Source: CBDEGU01 sp965238045
GTDB taxonomy: Bacteria; Acidobacteriota; Terriglobia; Bryobacterales; UBA6623
Length of the DNA stretch: 64,000 bases
Direction of reading: 5' to 3'
Assembly: GCA_965238045.1 (NCBI GenBank)
Contig: CBDEGU010000007.1
Span: forward strand, 1-64,000
The notes below the pieces were generated by a model, which made no database searches, was not told the DNA's origin, and saw nothing but the letters and a program-made list of their open reading frames with translations. This document shows positions 44,687-53,325 of this stretch, piece by piece (position 1 is the stretch's first letter; the number at the start of each line of letters is the position of its first letter). A program made the translations under genes and the position numbers.

Positions 44687-46615
44687 ATGAAACTTGCTCC
44701 CGCTATATTGGCGACAGCGCTCGGTCTCGTCACGGGCTTTCCCTGCCCCGCCGCCGAGTTGAGCGGCCCGCCCCAGGCCGGGCCAGTCGAGACGCTTCCG
44801 CTGGATCAGGTATCGCCCGGCATGCGAGCCACGGCGTGGACCGTGTTCGAGGGGACGACGCCCGAGCCGGTGCCGGTCGAGATCATCGGCATCATGCGCA
44901 ATGTGTGGGGCCCGGGCCAGGACATCATCATGGCCAAGCTCGGCGGCCAGGCCGCGCGCACCAATGTCGCCGGCGGAATGAGCGGCAGCCCGGTGTACTA
45001 CGACGGCAAGCTTCTGGGCGCAATTTCCTTGCGTTTCAGCACGTTCTCCCCCGATGCCATCGCCGGCATCACGCCCATTGACCTGATGCTCGAAATCAAT
45101 GAGTTCGACCAGGGAAGACCGATCGCCGCCAGGAGTCCGCGGCAGGGGTCGGCTGGTCTGGCCCCGGGGTCTGCTGGTCTGGCCGCGGCGCCGGCGGCAG
45201 GGCAGACCGCGGGACCACCGGCAGACTCGGGGGAGGCCGCGATCGAGGCCGGTCTGGCGAGCGGACTGGCCGGGGAGATCTGGGAGTCGGCCAGCGCCGG
45301 GATGCCGCCCGAATCGTACCTGACGCCGATCGAGACTCCGATTACGGTTTCCGGCGTGCACAGCGGCGTACTCGACGTGTTTGGCGGATATTTTCGCAAG
45401 CAAGGCCTGTGGGTCATGCAGGGAGGAAGCTCGGGGCCGGCGACAAGGTCCGGCGCGGCCGTCCCGGGCGCGTTGCGTCCCGGCGAACCGATCGCCGCCG
45501 TGCTGGTCTCGGGGGATTCCTCGGTGTCGGCGCTGGGGACGGTGACCTACAACGATGGCCAGCGCGTGCTGGCGTTCGGACACCCGCTCTTTAATCTCGG
45601 CCCGATTGAAATTCCGATGGCCAAGGCCGAAGTGCTGACCGTGCTTGCCTCGCAACTGCGTCCGGTCAAAGTGGCGAATTTTCACGAGATCGTCGGCGCT
45701 CTTCGTCAGGACCGCCACTCGGGCATCATGGGCCGGCTGGGCGAAACAGCCGCGATGATTCCCATCCATGTGACCGTGCGCACCCTCAACGCCGAAGACG
45801 AGGTCATACGCGAGAAACAACTGCGCTATAGAATCATTCAGAATCAGAAATGGACTCCGCCGCTGGTGGTGATGACCCTGTACAACTCGATGTTCGGCTT
45901 GAATGACTTCGCCCAGGAGTCGACGTTCCGTTTGAAAGGCGACATCAAGCTGGATGGGGGGCGGCAAATCTCGATCGACAGCATGCGGGCGGCATCGGAA
46001 TCTCCGCTGCCGGCTCCGCTGGCGCTGGCCGGACAGGTGGGAGACACGTTTCGCAAGCTGCTGACTCATCCCGCCGAATCCCCGCGCTTCGAACGAATGG
46101 ACGTCACGATTGATCTCTTGCCCGAGCGGCGCCTCACCGTCGTCGAGCAGATCACGGTAGCGAACAAGAACGTTCGGCCAGGCCAAGAGGTGCGCGGCAA
46201 GGTTCGCTTGCGGCCCTACCGGGGCTCGCCGATCTTGAGGGATTTTTCCATCAAGATCCCGGTCAATACGCCCAAAGGCTCGCTGCGGCTGCTGGCCAGC
46301 GACGCCAGTACCGTGGACAGGGCCAAGCGCATGGCCGCCGGGCGGAACCGTCTGATGACGCTGCCGGAAACCATATCGGTTTTGAATCAGGAACGGGCGA
46401 ACAACCGCCTTTTTATTACACTGTTTGATTCCAGCGTCACGGCGCATTTCGACGACAAGACCCTGCCCCATCTGCCGGCCTCGATGCTCAACGTCATGAA
46501 ACGGACCGCGGGCCGGCGCATGGTCCTGGAAGCGCAGTCGCCGCTGGCGCAAGAGTCGATCGCCTTTGATTCGATCATCAGCGGAAGCCAGAGAATCACG
46601 CTCAAGGTGAAATAG
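44687..46615 (+). CDS. SpoIVB peptidase S55-domain protein
   Basis: 642-aa exported protein with a signal peptide (residues 1-23, ending CPAAEL). The S55 domain starts at MRATAWTVFEG and includes NVAGGMSGSPVYYDGKLLGAIS; the Ser of the GSP triplet (residue 101) is the likely nucleophile, as in SpoIVB. A second S55-type element is GTVTYNDGQRVLAFGHPLFNLGP. There is a low-complexity Gly/Ala/Pro insert (about 150-185). In non-spore-formers the role is unknown; it is common in Acidobacteriota. The secreted beta-propeller gene follows 36 bp downstream, so the two are probably one operon. Confidence 0.87.
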   Translation: MKLAPAILATALGLVTGFPCPAAELSGPPQAGPVETLPLDQVSPGMRATAWTVFEGTTPEPVPVEIIGIMRNVWGPGQDIIMAKLGGQAARTNVAGGMSGSPVYYDGKLLGAISLRFSTFSPDAIAGITPIDLMLEINEFDQGRPIAARSPRQGSAGLAPGSAGLAAAPAAGQTAGPPADSGEAAIEAGLASGLAGEIWESASAGMPPESYLTPIETPITVSGVHSGVLDVFGGYFRKQGLWVMQGGSSGPATRSGAAVPGALRPGEPIAAVLVSGDSSVSALGTVTYNDGQRVLAFGHPLFNLGPIEIPMAKAEVLTVLASQLRPVKVANFHEIVGALRQDRHSGIMGRLGETAAMIPIHVTVRTLNAEDEVIREKQLRYRIIQNQKWTPPLVVMTLYNSMFGLNDFAQESTFRLKGDIKLDGGRQISIDSMRAASESPLPAPLALAGQVGDTFRKLLTHPAESPRFERMDVTIDLLPERRLTVVEQITVANKNVRPGQEVRGKVRLRPYRGSPILRDFSIKIPVNTPKGSLRLLASDASTVDRAKRMAAGRNRLMTLPETISVLNQERANNRLFITLFDSSVTAHFDDKTLPHLPASMLNVMKRTAGRRMVLEAQSPLAQESIAFDSIISGSQRITLKVK

Positions 46616-46651
46616 TTCCCACGAAATAGCTAACGCGAAGAAGTTCTAAAC

Positions 46652-48985
46652 GTGCGGCAGTTCTATTCGGACGATCCCTCGAAAATCATGCTTTCTCCAA
46701 TGACGCGCGGAATCCGGCGCCACGGCCTGCTCTCAGTCTGCGCGCTTGCTGTTCTCATGAGCCTGACCGGCGCCGCCGGACCCGCCCGCGCCGAGTCGAC
46801 CCGGCGCTGGGAGCAGACGCGTTACAGCGACTTCAGGAAAGGCACGGCCCGAAACATTTCCATTCGCTCGGACGGCAAGCTGATGCTCGCGCCCCGGCTC
46901 AGCGAACTCTCCGAGCCGCCCGCGTCGTACCTGTGGTCGATCGCGGTGGACTCGCGCGGGAATGTGTTCGCCGGCGGCGGGCCGGGAGCGGCCGTGTACC
47001 GGATTGGCGCCGATGGAAGAAAAAGCACCTTCTTCGAACAAGCGGGTCTCGAAGTACATGCGCTGGCGATCGACGGCGACGACAACGTGTACGCGGCCAC
47101 CTCGCCCGATCCGAAGATCTACAAGATCGGCCCTTCGGGCCGCTATGAAGTGTTTTTCGATCCTCCGTCCACTTACGTCTGGGACATGGCCTTTGATTCC
47201 AGCGGGAATCTCTATGTCGCGACCGGTGACAAGGGCGAGATCTATCGCGTCTCGCCCGGCGGCGAGGGCCGTGTCGTTTTCGACACCGGCGAAACGCATG
47301 TCCGGGCGCTCGCAATCGGCGCCGGGGGACGTCTGATTGCCGGCACCGACCCGAGCGGCTTGATTTTTCGCATCGATGCGGCCGGTGACACCGAACCGGC
47401 TGGGACCGGCGCGGCGGGGTTCGTTCTATTCCAGTCGAAGAAGAAAGAGATCACGGCCTTGGCGCTGGCGAGCGACGGAAGTATCTACGCGGCCGGGGTC
47501 GGCGACCGTGTAACGCGCCCGGCGGCTGCGCGCGTGAGGGTAACGCGTACCTCGCCGGCATCTCCGGCGCGGGCTGACCCCGGCGGCGCGCAGCGAAATG
47601 CGAGTCCGCGGACAAGGCCCAGGGCGCTGGCGCCGGCGACGGCGCCCTCGGTCCTCCTCTCGCGTGTAGTCGGCGGGAGCGAGGTTTACCGTATTGCGCC
47701 CGACGGGGAAACGCGGGCCGTCTGGAGCTCGGCCACGGAGATTGTCTACTCCATGGCGGTGGATCGCGAGGGGCGCCTCCTGCTCGGCACGGGCGATGAC
47801 GGCCGCCTGGTTCGGCTCGAGTCCGGTGATCTGTATTCGCTGCTGCTGACCGCGCCGTCGGAGCAAATTACCGCTCTCGAGAGTGGCCGCGACGGACGGA
47901 TGTTTCTGGCGACGAGCAATATCGGGAAGGTCTACGCGTTGAGCCCCGAGCTTGAGGCGGAGGGCGAGTTTGAGTCCGATGTCTTCGACGCGAAGACGTT
48001 TTCCGATTGGGGGCGGCTCAACTGGGACGGTGCCGCGCCAGAGGGGTCGAAGATCGCCATCTCGACGCGATCGGGCAACTTGAACCATGCCTCTCGCAAC
48101 TGGAGCCCGTGGGCGGACCCGGGCGCTCCGGACGTCGGCGGACGAGCCGGGTCGCCGCCAGCCCGTTTCCTTCAATGGCGGGCGGTCCTCGGCGGCGGCG
48201 AGGTCAGTGCTCCCGAGCTAGATTCGGTGACTCTTCACTATTTTCCAAGAAATCGCGCGCCCCGGATGCGCACCGTGGAGACGACGCGCCCGAACCATCG
48301 TTTTGCGGCCCAGTCTCGAGCGGCGAAGCCGGCCGTACTGGTGCTTCCCGCTTTGGGAGGCGCCCCGGCCGGGCCGGCACGGCCGCGGGGTGGAGGCTCT
48401 GGCAAGGCGTCTCGGACGATGACCCCGGCCGCGGGTTATCGCGGGGCGCGCTGGCGGGCCGAGGATCCCAATCAAGACAAGCTCAGCTTCAAGATCGAGA
48501 TCCGCGGGGAAGGCGAGCAGCACTGGAAGCTGCTCGAGGAGGACGTCTCCGGCAGCGATCTCGATTGGGATACGACTTCGTTCGCGGACGGACTCTACCG
48601 CGTTCGCGTCACCGCCTCGGACCGGCCCTCGAACCCGGCTTCCGAAGCCAAGAGCGATGCAAAAATTAGTGAGCCTTTCACCATCGACAATAGCGCCCCG
48701 GTGATCGCCGATCTTTCCGCCCAGCCGGGCGGTGGCGCGCTGCAAGTGCGCTTCACGGTCGCGGACGTAACCTCGGTGATCGACCGCGCCGAGTACTCGC
48801 TCGACGGCGGCGACTGGGAGCTGCTGCTTCCGGTCTCGCGGCTCTTTGACTCGAAAGATCTGGCGTTTGACTTTCTAACCTCTAGCACGGAATCGGGCAG
48901 CGCGGAATCGGGCGAGCATACCGTCGCCGTGCGGGTCTACGATCGATTTGAGAACCTTGTCACCAGCAAGGTCGTCGTGCGCTGA
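46652..48985 (+). CDS. Secreted beta-propeller protein with C-terminal Ig-like domains
   Basis: 777 aa from the GTG at 46652; ATGs at 46688 and 46700 also leave a signal peptide (LLSVCALAVLMSLTGAAGPARA). Residues 90-460 hold about seven blades of the SMP/NHL type with the recurring pattern IAVDSRGNVFAGG, LAIDGDDNVYAAT, MAFDSSGNLYVAT and MAVDREGRLLLGT. A low-complexity Ala/Pro/Arg insert breaks the propeller near 290-335. The C-terminal half has fibronectin/Ig-like sequence (GLYRVRVTASDRPSNP, SAPV). It probably acts in the periplasm or outside the cell as a binding scaffold. It follows the S55 peptidase. Confidence 0.82.
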   Translation: MRQFYSDDPSKIMLSPMTRGIRRHGLLSVCALAVLMSLTGAAGPARAESTRRWEQTRYSDFRKGTARNISIRSDGKLMLAPRLSELSEPPASYLWSIAVDSRGNVFAGGGPGAAVYRIGADGRKSTFFEQAGLEVHALAIDGDDNVYAATSPDPKIYKIGPSGRYEVFFDPPSTYVWDMAFDSSGNLYVATGDKGEIYRVSPGGEGRVVFDTGETHVRALAIGAGGRLIAGTDPSGLIFRIDAAGDTEPAGTGAAGFVLFQSKKKEITALALASDGSIYAAGVGDRVTRPAAARVRVTRTSPASPARADPGGAQRNASPRTRPRALAPATAPSVLLSRVVGGSEVYRIAPDGETRAVWSSATEIVYSMAVDREGRLLLGTGDDGRLVRLESGDLYSLLLTAPSEQITALESGRDGRMFLATSNIGKVYALSPELEAEGEFESDVFDAKTFSDWGRLNWDGAAPEGSKIAISTRSGNLNHASRNWSPWADPGAPDVGGRAGSPPARFLQWRAVLGGGEVSAPELDSVTLHYFPRNRAPRMRTVETTRPNHRFAAQSRAAKPAVLVLPALGGAPAGPARPRGGGSGKASRTMTPAAGYRGARWRAEDPNQDKLSFKIEIRGEGEQHWKLLEEDVSGSDLDWDTTSFADGLYRVRVTASDRPSNPASEAKSDAKISEPFTIDNSAPVIADLSAQPGGGALQVRFTVADVTSVIDRAEYSLDGGDWELLLPVSRLFDSKDLAFDFLTSSTESGSAESGEHTVAVRVYDRFENLVTSKVVVR

Positions 48986-49048
48986 AAATGGACGCGCCGG
49001 GAACGGATGCGCGGGAAATGGACGCGCTGAGATATGGACGCGCGGGGG

Positions 49049-50419
49049 TCAAACGGGCCGGGCGAACGTAACGCCGGGCTCGCAATGGGTCAGTTCCACC
49101 GGCAGGGCGCGGCCCGGCTCGATCGATTCCGCATCCAGAAGCACGTGGATATAGTTGTCGGTCAGCGCTCTTGTGCCGCCCGGGCCGCCAGCCAGCGTCA
49201 CGGCGTCGAAGCGGAGTCCCATGAGTTGCTCGCGGAAGGCCAGATTCTTCTTACCCGCCAGTTCGCGCAGGATACGGTTTCTCTGTTTCTTGACCGCCTT
49301 GGGGGGTTCGCCGGAAAGTTCGGCCGAGGGCGTGCCTGGACGGGCCGAATAGCTGAACACATGCAGGTAGGTGAAGGGCATCTCGGCGACGAACCGGCGG
49401 GTCTGCTCAAACTCGCTATCGCTTTCGCCGGGAAAACCAACCATCACGTCGGCGCCGATCGCCGCCCAGGGCATGAGTCGGCGCGCCCGCTCGATGCGCT
49501 GGGCGTAGTGGCGAACGCGGTAGCGGCGGCGCATGGCTTTGAGGATAGTATCCGAGCCCGATTGCAGCGGTATGTGAACGTGCTTGGCAATGCGGCTGCT
49601 CGAGGCCATCAGGTCTAGCAGATCATCGGTCCAGTCCATGGGCTCGACCGAGCTGAGGCGCAGCTTGGCGGCATCGGTTTCTTCGAGCAGGGTCCGCAGC
49701 AGAGCGGCCAGGCGGGGTTTTCGGTCGAGGTCGCGGCCCCAGCGGCCGAGGTTGATGCCGGTCAGGACGATCTCGGGATAGCGGCTGGCGAGGCGGCGAA
49801 CCTCGCCGATGACCCTTTCGAGCGGAGCGCTGCGGCTATTGCCCCGGACCGAGGGAATGACACAGAAGCTGCAACGGTTGTGGCAGCCGTCCTGGATCTT
49901 GAGATTGGGACGGGAGCGGTCCGCGCCGGCTTCGATGACCGGGGCGCTCAGGAAGACTTTCGTCTGGAAGATGTCGCCGACCAGCGTTCCGCCCGCGGCC
50001 AATTCGCCGTGATAGGGCAGGCGCTCCACCGGAGCCGGCGGGTTCTCGATGGAGACCAGCCGGGGCGCGGCGACCTCTCCCACCAGCGTCTTGTGTGAGT
50101 TGCCGACAACCCACTTCACGCCGGGCAGCGCGGCGAGGTCCGCGGGGCGGCGCTGGGCGTAGCAGCCGGTGACGAGAATCTCGGCGGAGGGATTCTCGCG
50201 ATGGACCCGGCGCACGGTCTGGCGCGCGTCCTGATCGGCCTCGGAGGTGACAGTGCAGGTGTTAATCACCACAAGGTCGGCGTCGGAGCGGCGGGCAGAG
50301 GGCAGCAGGCCGCGCGCGGCGAGATCGGCGGCCAGGGCCGCGCCGTCGGCCTGGGTGGCTCGGCAGCCAAAGTTCTGAACGAAAAAGCGCCGTGGCGTCT
50401 CTGTGTTCGGGCTAGCCAT
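49049..50419 (-). CDS. mtaB: tRNA t6A37 methylthiotransferase MtaB
   Basis: 456-aa radical-SAM enzyme that converts t6A37 to ms2t6A37 in ANN-decoding tRNAs. The N-terminal UPF0004 domain has cluster cysteines C19, C55 and C86 (NFGCRATQ, NTCTVTS, TGCYAQR). The radical-SAM triad is C179, C183 and C186 (CHNRCSFC). A C-terminal TRAM-like part begins near residue 380. The NFGCRATQAD start matches MtaB rather than MiaB. It converges on the beta-propeller gene and has rpsU upstream on the same strand after a 195-bp spacer with no recognisable gene. Confidence 0.94.
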   Translation of the reverse strand: MASPNTETPRRFFVQNFGCRATQADGAALAADLAARGLLPSARRSDADLVVINTCTVTSEADQDARQTVRRVHRENPSAEILVTGCYAQRRPADLAALPGVKWVVGNSHKTLVGEVAAPRLVSIENPPAPVERLPYHGELAAGGTLVGDIFQTKVFLSAPVIEAGADRSRPNLKIQDGCHNRCSFCVIPSVRGNSRSAPLERVIGEVRRLASRYPEIVLTGINLGRWGRDLDRKPRLAALLRTLLEETDAAKLRLSSVEPMDWTDDLLDLMASSSRIAKHVHIPLQSGSDTILKAMRRRYRVRHYAQRIERARRLMPWAAIGADVMVGFPGESDSEFEQTRRFVAEMPFTYLHVFSYSARPGTPSAELSGEPPKAVKKQRNRILRELAGKKNLAFREQLMGLRFDAVTLAGGPGGTRALTDNYIHVLLDAESIEPGRALPVELTHCEPGVTFARPV

Positions 50420-50614
50420 GGGAAGATGCCTTATCGCCTGTTCGGATCGCCTGTTCGGATCTTCGGTTCGGCGCTAAGAGGTTGCCTTCGGCCGCGGGCT
50501 CGCCCGGGAACGGTGTTTCGAACTCGGTGCTTGGGGAGGAGGCCTTATCGATTGAGGGAAGCACGGGTATCGATCGAGGGCGGCGCGGGCGGGAACAGCT
50601 TCGCGATCGGGAAC

Positions 50615-50812
50615 TCAGCCACTTTCGCGGCGAATCTTCTTGCGGTTGCGCTTACGCGCGAGCGCCTGCTTGACCCGCTTCTTCTCTCCGGGCTTGAGGT
50701 GATAGGAATGGCGTTTCACCTCTTTGATGATGTCTTCCTGCTGCACTTTTCTCTTGAAACGCCGCAGGGCGCTGTCAATCGACTCGTTGTCTTGTACACG
50801 TACTTCAGCCAA
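50615..50812 (-). CDS. rpsU: 30S ribosomal protein bS21
   Basis: 65-aa basic protein MAEVRVQDNESIDSALRRF. It follows the S21 pattern, with the conserved RFKRKVQQEDIIKEVKRHSYHLKPGEKKR and a Lys/Arg-rich end. It binds the 30S platform near the anti-Shine-Dalgarno. It is one of the small genes of the window and its neighbours give no operon clue. Confidence 0.95.
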   Translation of the reverse strand: MAEVRVQDNESIDSALRRFKRKVQQEDIIKEVKRHSYHLKPGEKKRVKQALARKRNRKKIRRESG

Positions 50813-51091
50813 GCGATATACCTCCTAGAAGGATCGAATACGAGCCAACTTCGGCGCTAAGCGGCGAACCCCAAACCGCTTATCCGGTGACTCTATCCTC
50901 GATTGTACACCAAACGACGGCCCACGGCGGGCCCGGTTTCCCATTCTTCGGTGCCGCGCGGGCCCCGTCAAGCCGAGCGCTAGCGACGGGGGGAAATCAC
51001 GATCGCGAGAATTCAGGCAAAGTCGTTCGGTCGATCTCTTGCGATTGTGCCCGCTGAGGATGGGCGAACTTGACAATCGATTGCTGCATTC

Positions 51092-51120
51092 TTGCGCCGT
51101 GCTCACCACTATGGTGTAAT
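51092..51120 (+). promoter_or_regulatory. Candidate sigma70 promoter for the ParB-like/nuclease/methyltransferase cassette
   Basis: TTGCGC at 51092-51097, a 17-bp spacer and TGTAAT at 51115-51120 make a reasonable promoter 130 bp before the first ATG. A separate TTGACA at 51070-51075 has no good -10 at 17 bp. The span 50813-51091 holds nothing else recognisable. Confidence 0.4.
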
Positions 51121-51129
51121 TCGGTGAGC
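51101..51129. promoter_or_regulatory. Perfect 7-bp dyad overlapping the candidate -10: possible operator
   Basis: GCTCACC at 51101-51107 and GGTGAGC at 51123-51129 are exact inverted repeats separated by 15 bp. A smaller nested dyad CACCActaTGGTG lies at 51104-51116. The dyad brackets the candidate -10, a classical operator position, so the cassette may be autoregulated. Confidence 0.45.
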
Positions 51130-51250
51130 GCCGGTGAATCTGTGCGAAACTCGCCGCGACGAACCGCGACCGTTCGAGGGTCTATCGCCCGCGCTTCTGG
51201 ACGCCATAATCACGCCGCGCAGTGCTTCACCGAGGAAGCGACAACCTTTC

Positions 51251-52363
51251 ATGGCTAAGAAAGCTCAGTCTCACCAGGAACCCCTGGAGACCCGGTTGGA
51301 GCCGTACGGAAACCTCCTTCTGGATTCTGACAACCCTCGGCTTGCGGAAGTTCAGCTGGATATTGCAGATCAGGATAAGATTCTCGAGTGGTTGTGGAAG
51401 AACAAGGCCGTAGACGAACTCGTTGACTCGATGCTCGCGGGCGGCTACTGGCCGCATGAAGAACTGTTCGTAAGCAAGGGAAAGGGGAAGCTCGTCGTAT
51501 TTGAAGGCAACCGGCGACTAGCAGCGGTGAAGTTGTTGATGGAGCCCGAAACCCGAAGGCGACTCGGGATCAAGGCGAACTGGAGGCCGTCACGCAAGGT
51601 ACGGGCAAGTCTAGAGCAGTTACCGATTATCGTCCGCGCGCGGTCGGACATCTGGGGCTATGTTGGGTTCAAGCACCTGAACGGTCCGCAGCCGTGGGAC
51701 TCAATCGCCAAAGCGCGGTACATCCACCGAGTATATACCGAGTTTAAGATTCCCCCCGAAGAGATTGCGCGCACTCTTGGCGACCGCAATGAGACGATTG
51801 TCCGCATGTATCGCGGCTACCTCGTACTCAAGCAAGCGAGGGATGAGGGCCTCTTCGACCCAGAGGACCGGATGAAAGTGAAATTAGCTTTTTCGCATCT
51901 CTGGACGGCTCTGGGGTATACGAGCGTGCTGAAGTTCCTCGGCGTAACACCGGCACGTCTTGGGAAGCCAAATCCGGTTGGGAAGAGAAACCTCAAGCGC
52001 CTCGGAGAGCTTCTGCTGTGGTTGTACGGTAGCAAAAAAAGAGGAATTGAGCCTCTAATACGCAGCCAAAACCCGCACCTCCGAGAGATAGCTGAAGTCT
52101 TGGAAAGTCCTCGGGGCGTGCACTTCTTGCGATCGGGGCAGCTACTGGCCGTCGCTCTTCAAGTGGCTAGGGGAGATGAGCGGCTCTTCCAGGATGCTCT
52201 GAGCAGGGCAGAGAGCGAGTTGCGGACGGCGTCCCGGTCTGTCGCCACGGGCTACGCCGGCGATTCTCCTCTTCTCGAAACGGCTACGAACGTCGAAAAG
52301 ATCGCACGGACGTTGGTCGGCACGATGAGGAATTTCGCGCCGGAAGAGGATGGGGGATCGTAG
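51251..52363 (+). CDS. ParB-like protein (ParB N-terminal and HTH-like regions), first gene of a three-gene cassette
   Basis: 370 aa from the ATG at 51251 (MAKKAQSHQE). Residues 17-110 resemble the ParB/sulfiredoxin-like N-terminal domain: GNLLLDSDNPRLAEVQ, and the nucleotide-loop motif FEGNRRLAAVKLL (84-96), which matches GERRYRA of ParB. Residues 155-210 look like the ParB helix-turn-helix (KIPPEEIARTLGDRNETIV). The C-terminal half is unrecognised and mostly helical. There is no ParA partner, so plasmid partition is unlikely. A DNA-binding switch or nuclease is more plausible given the methyltransferase and possible nuclease that follow 5 bp later. Confidence 0.75.
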   Translation: MAKKAQSHQEPLETRLEPYGNLLLDSDNPRLAEVQLDIADQDKILEWLWKNKAVDELVDSMLAGGYWPHEELFVSKGKGKLVVFEGNRRLAAVKLLMEPETRRRLGIKANWRPSRKVRASLEQLPIIVRARSDIWGYVGFKHLNGPQPWDSIAKARYIHRVYTEFKIPPEEIARTLGDRNETIVRMYRGYLVLKQARDEGLFDPEDRMKVKLAFSHLWTALGYTSVLKFLGVTPARLGKPNPVGKRNLKRLGELLLWLYGSKKRGIEPLIRSQNPHLREIAEVLESPRGVHFLRSGQLLAVALQVARGDERLFQDALSRAESELRTASRSVATGYAGDSPLLETATNVEKIARTLVGTMRNFAPEEDGGS

Positions 52364-52368
52364 GCCGA

Positions 52369-53325
52369 ATGAAGCGACCGACCCTCCCGAACTTCAGCGA
52401 TTCTCCGGAGCGCCACGCTGATTGGCTCGAATGGTGGGCTCTTGGCGGCCCCACACCCTCGTTTGTCTCCTGGACGAGCTACCTGCGAGACTTGACGGTT
52501 GCTGGATCGTTGGATGCTTTGGACTCTGACCAGGGAGAAGAAGAGATCGTTGGAGACCTGGATGCGGACGATTTGCTCGAGGTCATCGTCAACGAGGCAG
52601 GCCGCGAGTTGCAAACGAGGGCGGTGGCCTGTGGCGGCGCTGAAGGTGCCTATCCGTATCAGACCGACCACCAGGGAGTCACCTATCTATCGGGCACAAA
52701 CTCTCTGACATATCGTTTTCTTCTGCTGCTGTCCCTGTTTGGAAAGGATGCTGGACCAAAAGGAAGTCATCCAGAACGTTGGTTCGAGGAACTCTGTTTG
52801 CTGGCTCTAAAGCAGTACGTGGGGGCTGCGCGGGCGGGCTTTTCTGGTGTCGTGTTTGGGTTCCCCAGGCGTGTGCTGCCGAAGCATTTTCCGCATGCCG
52901 TCAAGAAGCTTTGCAAGGATCTTGGCGAAGGCCGCGGGTCTGCGGGTCGAGCCCCAGAGGGCGATCAAAAGGATGCGAGGCTCGACTTGGTCGCATGGCG
53001 GGCCTTCCCAGACGGCCGCCGGGGAAAGCTGGTCGGATTCGGACAGTGTGCTACAGGGGACGACTGGGAGGACAAGGCGTTCGAATTGCAGCCGGCGAAG
53101 TGGTGCACCCTCTGGATGAGCGACTCCGCCGGTCTCGACCCGTTTGCAAGTCTCTTCATTCCGCATCGGCCCGGCGAAGACAAGTGGCTGATCGCTTGCC
53201 ACTATGGGGGCATCTTGTTCGATCGATGCAGAATCGCCTGGTTGGTGCCAACCCCCACAGGGGAACTCGGCAGGAAGATCAAACGCTGGGCGGACCAAGT
53301 GGAAGAGAATTACAAGCGATCATGA
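52369..53325 (+). CDS. Unknown protein, possible PD-(D/E)XK-type endonuclease
   Basis: 318 aa, no family recognised. The middle part has ERWFEELCLLALKQYVG (Glu 140 and 141), then LDLVAWRAFPDG (Asp 206) and KLVGFGQCATGDDW (Gln 226). This order of Glu, Asp-hydrophobic-hydrophobic and a strand ending in Q-x-A/K resembles restriction endonuclease folds of the Mrr/PD-(D/E)XK type, although the final Lys is missing in GQCATG. The N-terminal 60 residues are Trp-rich. It lies 5 bp after the ParB-like gene and overlaps the methyltransferase by 4 bp, so it is a fixed partner of both. The nuclease call is inference. Confidence 0.6.
   Translation: MKRPTLPNFSDSPERHADWLEWWALGGPTPSFVSWTSYLRDLTVAGSLDALDSDQGEEEIVGDLDADDLLEVIVNEAGRELQTRAVACGGAEGAYPYQTDHQGVTYLSGTNSLTYRFLLLLSLFGKDAGPKGSHPERWFEELCLLALKQYVGAARAGFSGVVFGFPRRVLPKHFPHAVKKLCKDLGEGRGSAGRAPEGDQKDARLDLVAWRAFPDGRRGKLVGFGQCATGDDWEDKAFELQPAKWCTLWMSDSAGLDPFASLFIPHRPGEDKWLIACHYGGILFDRCRIAWLVPTPTGELGRKIKRWADQVEENYKRS

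Noticed and set aside
44561..46552. 663-aa minus-strand open frame
   Set aside because: It is antisense to the S55 peptidase gene, which has a signal peptide and catalytic motif. The minus reading is low-information.
51134..51250. GTG start at 51134 for the ParB-like protein
   Set aside because: The extra 39 residues are basic and unlike the ParB domain. The ATG at 51251 begins directly before it.
52779..53321. 181-residue N-terminal extension of the DNA methyltransferase
   Set aside because: It is an out-of-frame reading of the upstream 318-aa gene. The ATG overlapping its stop is the natural start.
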